A stretch of 5,152 nt of DNA from Chryseobacterium gleum (GTDB lineage Bacteria > Bacteroidota > Bacteroidia > Flavobacteriales_D > Crocinitomicaceae). The position numbers and the translations under genes are program-made. Below the pieces are notes generated by a model. That model searched no databases and was not told the origin of the DNA. It was given only the letters and a program-made list of their open reading frames with translations. Each line of letters begins with the position of its first letter. Position 1 is the first letter of the stretch. Where the stretch lies: the NCBI GenBank assembly GCA_945877045.1, contig CAMCQW010000153.1:1-5152 (forward strand), written 5' to 3'. This document shows, piece by piece, positions 1 to 5,152 of this stretch.

Positions 1-1166
1 CCTTTTTCTAAAAGATAAATCCAAGATGATTTCAATTTATCAATATCGACAAATGCTGAATCCAATTGAATTGTTGACTGGGTCACCTCTGATGAAATTA
101 CTTTCCCTTTCAGAAAAGGAGTTGAATTTCTAAAATCCCTCGTGTCAGGGGGGTAGAAGCCAACAATGGAATTTTCAGTAATAGAGGATAACAAACCGCC
201 ATCGATTTTCAAGATATTCGAAGATTCCACCTTAGTTATTTTTAAATATTTTACTTGATCAAGAATATTCCCTCCAAAAACTTCTTGATCATACATTCCT
301 TCAATATGGGGAGTTTGACCAGGCACAATTGAATTCATAATATTTTTAACTCTATCAAATAAAGCGGCATAGGTTGTTGTTGAATTTGATTCAGTAATTG
401 CTTTACTAAGTGCAAATGAAAGGGAACCACAGCTTATATCCGATGTACAATATTCTTTATTTAATTCAAATTCACTCGAAGCTAAAAAGCATGTAAGAGG
501 GGATAAGTTGATATCATCTGTAACCATTCCAAAATCAGCATTTGATAATCCTGATATTAAAGGCGCATTAGGCTCTGGTTCTCTAACCTGCCCTCTAAAA
601 GCACCGCTTCCCCTTGTAGCTGTCCCTGAATGACAAGCATCAAGGGAAACCATCACATTCCCTTTTTTTCCTACTTTCATTCGCAACTCATTTAACAACG
701 TTTGTAATTCGTCGTCTCTTAAATAGTTGGAATAATCAAACCCTGCTATTCTTTTCCCACCATCATTACAAGCATCGGAAAGTACAAGTGCTTCATCAAG
801 TCCATCCATCTCATCCTTGTTGTCATCAGGAATCTGATAACCATGCCCAGAAAAGTGAAAATAATAAACCCCATTTTTTTGAGCCTTATCTATTAATTGT
901 TCACGGAATGCTTTAACTATATCACTTTTTTTTGTTTTACCTGTTATTATTATTATTTGAGATGAATCAAATCCAGAAGATAATAATGCTGTTTTTATTA
1001 AATTTATATCCTCCGCTGTGCTCAAATCTTTCCATCGACACTTTGGATTTGAAACTTGGCGATCATATTGAGTGACGGCTACTAAAAGTGCTCTCTTTTC
1101 TAACTTTTGCGAAAAACAAAAATTAGAAATAAAGACAATTGATAAAGAAAAAAAAAGTGAACGCAT
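1..1166 (-). CDS. Exported caspase-family peptidase (C14, orthocaspase-like), partial at C-terminus
   Basis: The frame is open from ATG at 1166 to the window edge: 388 codons without a stop, so the C-terminus lies outside. Residues 1-19 form a signal peptide (two basic-polar residues, hydrophobic core, cleavage likely before Gln20), so the protein should act in the periplasm or outside the cell. The caspase p20-like domain spans about 24-300. It shows HFSGHG with catalytic His108, the metacaspase-like motif DGLDEALVLSD (121-131), DDEL (151-154) and SLDACHSG with catalytic Cys178. Known relatives are cysteine endopeptidases; prokaryotic metacaspase-like members usually cut after Arg or Lys. 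Residues about 306-388 are strand-rich and resemble the accessory domain often following the caspase fold in bacterial homologues (GGLLSSITENSIVGFY, 323-338). The next Met is at residue 120, inside the domain, so this start is secure. Substrate and physiological role are unknown. Confidence 0.92.
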   Translation of the reverse strand, partial: MRSLFFSLSIVFISNFCFSQKLEKRALLVAVTQYDRQVSNPKCRWKDLSTAEDINLIKTALLSSGFDSSQIIIITGKTKKSDIVKAFREQLIDKAQKNGVYYFHFSGHGYQIPDDNKDEMDGLDEALVLSDACNDGGKRIAGFDYSNYLRDDELQTLLNELRMKVGKKGNVMVSLDACHSGTATRGSGAFRGQVREPEPNAPLISGLSNADFGMVTDDINLSPLTCFLASSEFELNKEYCTSDISCGSLSFALSKAITESNSTTTYAALFDRVKNIMNSIVPGQTPHIEGMYDQEVFGGNILDQVKYLKITKVESSNILKIDGGLLSSITENSIVGFYPPDTRDFRNSTPFLKGKVISSEVTQSTIQLDSAFVDIDKLKSSWIYLLEK

Positions 1167-1185
1167 AGAATAATTTTTTAATTGC

Positions 1186-1215
1186 AAAAAAAAAAGCGCT
1201 TTAAAAGCGCTTTTT
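1186..1215 (-). terminator. Intrinsic terminator after the small secreted-protein gene
   Basis: On the minus strand a perfect 10-bp stem (AAAAAGCGCT / AGCGCTTTTT, 1215-1206 with 1200-1191) closes a 5-base loop and is followed by more T, giving ten T in a row after the last GCGC. It starts 14 bases after the stop of the upstream gene (1230). Its T tract ends only 19 bases before the ATG of the caspase gene, so it may also limit read-through into that gene. The plus-strand reading has a shorter T run and no gene upstream of it. Confidence 0.88.
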
Positions 1216-1229
1216 AATAATTTATAGTA

Positions 1230-1610
1230 TTAATTTAATTTTAATGAGAACCAGCTATTGCAGTCTCCACTATCCTCCCATTCGTATGATCCTCCAGATG
1301 AACGAACGTAATAAGACGTCCAACCTCCATAAACACATACATCGCCCTCATCATAAGGTGCAATCGAACCTCTGTAAGTACCATCAACCCATACCTCTAA
1401 CCATAAGCCAGTATAATTGTCAAAATTCAAACAACATTGTGCTCTTGTTTTATCCGGTTTAGGTTGCTCAACATCTGTAGATGGCTTTACAAGATTTGCT
1501 CCAGTTCCCTTCTTGTCAAACTTCTTTCCGATAGTCTCTTTCGGTACATCTTGACCAAAAGCAATGGATAAACAAAGTGTAAATCCTAGTAGTAAAAAAA
1601 CATTTTTCAT
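1230..1610 (-). CDS. Small secreted protein with four mature-chain cysteines, unknown function
   Basis: This gene encodes 126 residues. Residues 1-19 are a clear signal peptide (MKN, hydrophobic core, cleavage likely before Gln20). Residues 20-57 are rich in Lys, Pro and Thr and probably form a disordered linker. Residues 58-126 look like a compact all-beta domain rich in Tyr, Trp and Gly, with a segment LEVWVDGTYRGSIAPYDEGD (71-90) of the strand-VDG-turn-strand type seen in small beta-sandwich surface domains. Cysteines at 59, 60, 92 and 117 could form two disulfides after export. No catalytic motif is visible and I do not recognise a family. It ends in its own terminator and lies upstream of and co-directional with an exported caspase-like protease, so a substrate, inhibitor or surface partner role is possible but unproven. 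ATG at 1610 is preceded by a promoter candidate and no Shine-Dalgarno sequence, as usual for Bacteroidota. Confidence 0.85.
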   Translation of the reverse strand: MKNVFLLLGFTLCLSIAFGQDVPKETIGKKFDKKGTGANLVKPSTDVEQPKPDKTRAQCCLNFDNYTGLWLEVWVDGTYRGSIAPYDEGDVCVYGGWTSYYVRSSGGSYEWEDSGDCNSWFSLKLN

Positions 1611-1632
1611 ATTATTATTTTTATGATTTAAA

Positions 1633-1640
1633 CAAAATTA
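1633..1640 (-). promoter_or_regulatory. Bacteroidota-type -7 promoter element for the small secreted-protein gene
   Basis: The minus strand reads TAATTTTG, an exact match to the Bacteroidota -7 consensus TAnnTTTG. It ends 22 bases before the ATG at 1610, implying a short leader. The -33 element (consensus TTG) is weak: only TTA is found, at 1663-1661, 20 bases upstream. This is a consensus match only. Confidence 0.5.
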
Positions 1641-2014
1641 GTAAATTATTCATAATAAACTAATTATTAATCTTTTAATTTTGGTGTTTTCTTTTTTATA
1701 TAACTTATAAAAAAAAAGCAAATGGAAAACTGTTCTATAATTAAAGAGTAAACATAAATTCATTGTTTGAATTCTGTATATATAATTATTTCATAAAATA
1801 CCCTATTCAATACAGAAAGTATTTTGAATCATTGGTTGTTGGCAGAAAAATGCGCATCCAAGAAAACGAAATCGCTTTAAAAATATTGAAATCATTACTT
1901 TTAATACCAATACAATATAATTCCCCCATTTTTGAAAAGAAAATTAATTGCATAATTCGCAAATAGTACCCAACAAATTGCAAAATTCGATATTAAGATG
2001 AAAGATTAAAAGTT
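1641..2014. other. AT-rich divergent intergenic region without a convincing gene
   Basis: This stretch separates the minus-strand secreted-protein gene from the plus-strand operon. I see no tRNA, repeat array or insertion sequence in it. A 67-codon frame with a TTG start (1763-1966, plus) has no recognisable domain and no start signal. An imperfect inverted repeat (TTCAATAC at 1806-1813, GTATTTTGAA at 1819-1828) is weak in such AT-rich sequence. The region is long enough to hold regulator sites for either direction, but none can be named. Confidence 0.5.
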
Positions 2015-2022
2015 TACATTTG
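2015..2022 (+). promoter_or_regulatory. Bacteroidota-type -7 promoter element for the reductase-hydrolase-ligase operon
   Basis: TACATTTG matches the Bacteroidota -7 consensus TAnnTTTG exactly and ends 26 bases before the ATG at 2049, giving a leader of roughly 20 bases. A TTA at 1993-1995, with a 19-base spacer, is the best -33 candidate and is one base off TTG. No Shine-Dalgarno sequence lies before the ATG; the leader just upstream is A-rich. Confidence 0.55.
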
Positions 2023-2048
2023 ATAGGAAAAGTACTAACTATATAAAA

Positions 2049-3050
2049 ATGAAAATATTACTCACAGGCGCAACAGGATTTTTAGGTTTTAGGACATTGG
2101 AGAAACTAGCTGAAATGGATGAAGTAAGGTCGATAATTGCAACTGGACGAACAATTAAGAGTTCTCACTATTTGAAACACCCAAAGATTACCTATATTCT
2201 CGGTGAATTAACCGACAAGGCTTTCGTCGCATCAATAACTCAGGATGTCGAATACGTAATTCATGCCGCTGCTCTTTCTTCTACTTGGGGCAAATACAAG
2301 GAATTTGAAGATGCAAATCTTCATTCTCAAATAAATCTAATCAATGCTATTCAAAAAAACAAGATACTCAAGTATATCTATATATCAACTCCAAGTATGT
2401 ATTTTGACTGCACAAATCGAAAAGATATTAGTGAAGACGACCCACTACCAAGGAAATTTATAAACGCCTATGCAGCAACCAAAAGAATGGCTGAAATCGA
2501 ACTTGTGAATTCGGGAATACCCTATGTTATTTTGCGGCCACGTGCACTAACAGGTCGAGGAGACACTGTGATTATGCCAAGATTAATTACTGCTTACAAA
2601 AAAGGGAAATTAAAAATAATTGGAAATGGCAAAAATATTGTTGATTTAACTTCCGTCTCAAATGCAGTAGATGCAATTATTTTAGGACTTAAAGCCGAAG
2701 GGAGGGCACTTAATCAAATCTACAACATTACAAATGGAGAAGCTGTAAATTTATGGGAAAAGATTACCTATGTTCTTTCCTTAATGAATGAGCAATTACC
2801 TCAAAAGAAAATTCCCTACTGGCTAGTACTGTCAATAGCACAGATAATGGAATGGAAATCAAAATTAACTAATATGAAAGAGCCTGTACTTACAAAATAC
2901 GGTGTGAGGGTTCTTGCGAAATCGATGACCCTGGATATTTCTAAAGCAAGAGAATTGTTAGGATATAACCCTACAGTAACAACGGATGAATCCATTAGCG
3001 AATTTATTAATTGGTATACTGAATATGAAAAAAACCAAACTCTACCTTAA
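2049..3050 (+). CDS. NAD(P)-dependent epimerase/dehydratase-family reductase (extended SDR, OleD/3-beta-HSD-like)
   Basis: The product has 333 residues, a normal length for an extended short-chain dehydrogenase/reductase. The Rossmann glycine motif TGATGFLG lies at 6-13. HAAALSSTWGKYKEFEDANL (72-91) and STPSMYFD (113-120) follow, with the active-site pair Tyr141/Lys145 in YAATK and a catalytic Ser near 113. The C-terminal substrate domain includes LRPRALTGRGD (162-172), a GNGKNIVDLTSVSNAVDA core (192-209) and LDISKARELLGYNP (295-308). The pattern HAA..S.WG.Y..F..AN followed by S.PS..FD is typical of OleD-like 2-alkyl-3-ketoacyl reductases and 3-beta-hydroxysteroid dehydrogenase-like proteins, so the likely reaction is NAD(P)H-dependent reduction of a keto group on an acyl or lipid-like substrate in the cytoplasm. 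A sugar-nucleotide epimerase is less likely. It is first in an overlapping operon with a hydrolase and an adenylate-forming enzyme. The exact substrate is unknown. Confidence 0.88.
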   Translation: MKILLTGATGFLGFRTLEKLAEMDEVRSIIATGRTIKSSHYLKHPKITYILGELTDKAFVASITQDVEYVIHAAALSSTWGKYKEFEDANLHSQINLINAIQKNKILKYIYISTPSMYFDCTNRKDISEDDPLPRKFINAYAATKRMAEIELVNSGIPYVILRPRALTGRGDTVIMPRLITAYKKGKLKIIGNGKNIVDLTSVSNAVDAIILGLKAEGRALNQIYNITNGEAVNLWEKITYVLSLMNEQLPQKKIPYWLVLSIAQIMEWKSKLTNMKEPVLTKYGVRVLAKSMTLDISKARELLGYNPTVTTDESISEFINWYTEYEKNQTLP

Positions 3051-3873
3051 TCATTCAGGTTTTTGTGTAGCTAATGAACATGAATCCATTAAAGGTGGGC
3101 GGAAATTAAAAATTAAATTCCATGCTCTTTGGGGATTAATTGAACACCCAGATCATGGTTATATTTTATACGATACTGGGTATACCCAACGATTTCATGA
3201 AGAGACGAAAAGTTTTCCGAACAAAATATATGGGAAGATTACTAAAGTCGAAATTAAGGTCAACGAAGAGGTTGCCAACCAACTATTAGCCAATGGAATT
3301 TCTCCAGATGAGATTAAACACGTGATCATTACTCATTTTCACGCTGATCATGTTGCAGGCATGGGGGATTTTAAAAACGCTTCATTTTACACTTCTAAAA
3401 AAGCGTACGAGTATACGATGAAACTTCCCAATTCAATTGCCTTTTCAAAGGGTGTATTAAAGAAATTATTACCTGATGATATTTCTAATCGAATGATTTT
3501 TATTGATGAAAAAATAACCCAATCTGAAGATTCGATCCTAGGTAACGAGTATGATCTATTCGGAGATAATTCAATGTTGATTTACGAATTACCTGGTCAT
3601 GCGGCAGGGCAAATTGGGCTATTGTTAGAAACAAACAAACAACGCTATTTTCTCATTGCAGATGCTTGTTGGCTAAGTAGGTCGTATAAAGAATATGTTT
3701 TACCTAATCCAATTGTTCGATTGTTTTTCCATTCATGGAAGGATTTTAAAAGATCATTAAACAAGGTTCATAAATACCACATCGCAAATCCGAATGTTCT
3801 TATTGTACCCTCGCATTGTTCAGAAACAACCAACCGATTAATTCAAACAAAAATCGATATGAATGTTCTTTAA
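3025..3873 (+). CDS. MBL-fold metallo-hydrolase (lactonase/thioesterase-like)
   Basis: The product has 282 residues from ATG 3025. An earlier in-frame ATG at 2986 would add 13 residues lying deeper in the reductase gene; the later start gives MKKTKLYLNHSGFC, a typical beginning for this fold, and is preferred. Metal ligands are complete: HFHADH (His104, His106, Asp108, His109), His192 in ELPGHAAGQ, the bridging Asp213 in LIADACW, and His264 in PSHCSE. This is a dinuclear zinc site laid out as in AHL lactonases and related hydrolases. LYDTGY (48-53) is the usual early Asp-containing strand. There is no signal peptide, so it should be cytoplasmic. The likely chemistry is hydrolysis of a lactone, thioester or other ester. 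The start overlaps the end of the reductase gene by 26 bases, suggesting translational coupling and a shared pathway. Quorum quenching is possible but less favoured given this biosynthetic-looking context. Confidence 0.88.
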   Translation: MKKTKLYLNHSGFCVANEHESIKGGRKLKIKFHALWGLIEHPDHGYILYDTGYTQRFHEETKSFPNKIYGKITKVEIKVNEEVANQLLANGISPDEIKHVIITHFHADHVAGMGDFKNASFYTSKKAYEYTMKLPNSIAFSKGVLKKLLPDDISNRMIFIDEKITQSEDSILGNEYDLFGDNSMLIYELPGHAAGQIGLLLETNKQRYFLIADACWLSRSYKEYVLPNPIVRLFFHSWKDFKRSLNKVHKYHIANPNVLIVPSHCSETTNRLIQTKIDMNVL

Positions 3874-5143
3874 ACTACAAATCATTGTGAACTTACTTGA
3901 ATTAAAGTTGTTGAAAAAACGCTACCGTTTCAATTTAAAAAGACTACAAGCCTATCGCTGGAAAAAATTTCAATCGACACTAGCGGTATCTCCTTTTTAC
4001 GCAGATCTAGTAAAACAGAATGAACCATTAGAAAATTATCCTATAATGACCAAGCAAACATTTATGGAACATTTTGACACCATCAATACGCATGGAATTA
4101 AAAAAGAAATAGCATTTGAAACCGCTTTAAAATCAGAATTATCACGTGATTTCTCTCCTATGCTTAAGGATGTGACAGTAGGTTTATCATCAGGAACAAC
4201 TGGGAATAGAGGTATTTTTCTTGTTTCCGAAAAGGAACGTGCACAATGGGTAGCGTATGTGCTGGATAGAGTTATTGGGTTTTCGCTAAAAAAACGAAGT
4301 GTAGCATTTTTTCTTCGAGCAAATAGTAATTTATATGATTCGGTGAAATCAAAAGTGCTGAGATTTGAGTTTTTTGATTTATTGGATGATCTAACGTCAC
4401 ACGTTTCTAGATTAAACAGATTACAGCCTACGTTTCTAGTTGCCCAACCCAGTATGCTACTAGACCTTGCAAAAGAAATTGAAAAAGGATTGATCACCAT
4501 TCAACCAAAAAAAATAATTTCGGTAGCAGAAGTCCTATGCCCGGAAGACAAAGAGTACCTAGAAAAAATATTCGGGCAACCTATCCATCAAGTATATCAG
4601 TGTACGGAAGGATTTTTGGCGAGTACCTGCTCTGAAGGTGTATTACATTTCCACGAAGACTATCTAATAATAGAAAAAAAGTACTTGGATGAGTCAAATA
4701 CACGATTTCATCCCATAATAACAGATTTAAAGCGTTGTTCGCAGCCCATTGTTCGCTATGAATTAAACGACATTATTCACGAGTTAAAAGATTGCCCTTG
4801 TGGATTGAAAACGATTGCAATTGAAAAAATAGAAGGACGATCTGACGACATACTAATTTTTGAGAATAAAGATGGATTTGCCACAAAAATATACCCTGAT
4901 TTTTTTAGAAGAGCCATCATTATATCGGATGAATCCATCGTGGATTATATGTTAGTCCAACGATCAAGCACACTGATTGAGTTATATTTGAATGGAGACC
5001 AAGAGCGATTTAATAACGCGAAAAATGAGATTGAACTACTCCTCCAACATTATTTAATAGAAGGGGTGGAAATTAAACGAACAAACATTTACCCACACGA
5101 AAAAGGAAATAAATTAAGACGTATAAGTTATGAACCAAACTAA
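3863..5143 (+). CDS. Adenylate-forming enzyme, PaaK/coenzyme F390 synthetase-related (CoF synthetase-like)
   Basis: The product has 426 residues, close to the length of phenylacetate-CoA ligase and F390 synthetase-like proteins. The ATP-binding loop VGLSSGTTGNRG is at 106-117, YQCTEG (245-250) fits the A5 motif, VRYELND (297-303) the A7 region, and GRSDD (325-329) the A8 hinge. A C-terminal KGNKLRR (414-420) supplies the candidate catalytic lysine (Lys417). Cys256, His262, Cys311 and Cys313 (in CPCG) match the positions of a structural zinc site in PaaK-like enzymes. The family activates carboxylic acids, or the F420 phosphate in true F390 synthetases, as adenylates. Here activation of an acyl substrate for transfer to CoA or another acceptor is inferred. 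True F390 synthesis is unlikely because that cofactor chemistry belongs to methanogens and no F420 gene is nearby. The start overlaps the hydrolase stop by 11 bases, and the end overlaps a probable next gene by 14 bases. Confidence 0.86.
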   Translation: MFFKLQIIVNLLELKLLKKRYRFNLKRLQAYRWKKFQSTLAVSPFYADLVKQNEPLENYPIMTKQTFMEHFDTINTHGIKKEIAFETALKSELSRDFSPMLKDVTVGLSSGTTGNRGIFLVSEKERAQWVAYVLDRVIGFSLKKRSVAFFLRANSNLYDSVKSKVLRFEFFDLLDDLTSHVSRLNRLQPTFLVAQPSMLLDLAKEIEKGLITIQPKKIISVAEVLCPEDKEYLEKIFGQPIHQVYQCTEGFLASTCSEGVLHFHEDYLIIEKKYLDESNTRFHPIITDLKRCSQPIVRYELNDIIHELKDCPCGLKTIAIEKIEGRSDDILIFENKDGFATKIYPDFFRRAIIISDESIVDYMLVQRSSTLIELYLNGDQERFNNAKNEIELLLQHYLIEGVEIKRTNIYPHEKGNKLRRISYEPN

Positions 5144-5152
5144 ACCAATACG
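5130..5152 (+). CDS. Possible start of a fourth operon gene, truncated by the window edge
   Basis: ATG at 5130 opens a frame reading MNQTKPI before the window ends. It overlaps the last 14 bases of the ligase gene, in line with the 26- and 11-base overlaps between the earlier genes. Seven codons cannot identify a product. By analogy with Ole-type clusters an acyl-condensing enzyme (FabH/OleA-like) would make sense, but this is a guess. Confidence 0.35.

Noticed and set aside
944..958. ATT trinucleotide run
   Set aside because: It encodes a run of Ile in a core beta strand of the caspase fold (residues 71-74), so protein structure explains it.
1244..1462. Plus-strand open frame of 72 codons
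   Set aside because: It lies wholly inside the secreted-protein gene on the other strand, which has a signal peptide and a coherent domain.
1806..1828. Imperfect inverted repeat TTCAATAC / GTATTTTGAA as an operator
   Set aside because: It is short, has a two-base bulge and sits in AT-rich sequence; it is not near either -7 element.
1763..1966. 67-codon plus-strand open frame in the intergenic region
   Set aside because: It starts with TTG, has no upstream signal or recognisable domain, and has a composition expected from translating AT-rich noncoding DNA.
2986..3024. Upstream ATG giving a 13-residue extension of the MBL hydrolase
   Set aside because: It lies deeper in the reductase gene, and the extra residues match nothing typical of the fold; ATG 3025 gives the expected N-terminus.
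4036..4500. Minus-strand open frame of 154 codons
   Set aside because: It is the reverse shadow of the adenylate-forming enzyme, whose motifs cover the same bases.

Overview
The window looks like Bacteroidota (flavobacterium-like) chromosomal DNA. It is AT-rich. The two proteins on the minus strand carry signal peptides ending in FSQ or FGQ. No start codon has a clear Shine-Dalgarno sequence, and both divergent transcription units are preceded by a match to the Bacteroidota -7 promoter element TAnnTTTG. The genus cannot be read from the sequence.

Left part (1-1610, minus strand): two genes for exported proteins. The upstream gene (1610-1230) encodes a 126-residue secreted protein with four cysteines in its mature part and no recognised family. 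A strong intrinsic terminator follows (1215-1186). Only 19 bases beyond it starts a caspase-family (peptidase C14, orthocaspase-like) gene with an intact His/Cys dyad, which runs off the left edge of the window after 388 codons.

Middle (1611-2048): an AT-rich divergent intergenic region of 438 bases. It holds one promoter candidate facing each way and no convincing gene.

Right part (2049-5152, plus strand): a tightly overlapping operon. It encodes an extended short-chain dehydrogenase/reductase resembling OleD and 3-beta-HSD-like enzymes, a metallo-beta-lactamase-fold hydrolase with all metal ligands, and a PaaK/coenzyme F390 synthetase-like adenylate-forming enzyme. The first codons of a fourth gene overlap the end of the third. 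The set (reductase, lactonase or thioesterase-like hydrolase, acyl-activating enzyme) looks like a small acyl or fatty-acid-derived metabolite pathway, distantly reminiscent of OleBCD beta-lactone/olefin biosynthesis but with different hydrolase and ligase families. The product is unknown, and the role of the off-window fourth gene is probably decisive.

The two halves are divergently transcribed, and nothing in the sequence shows that they work together.
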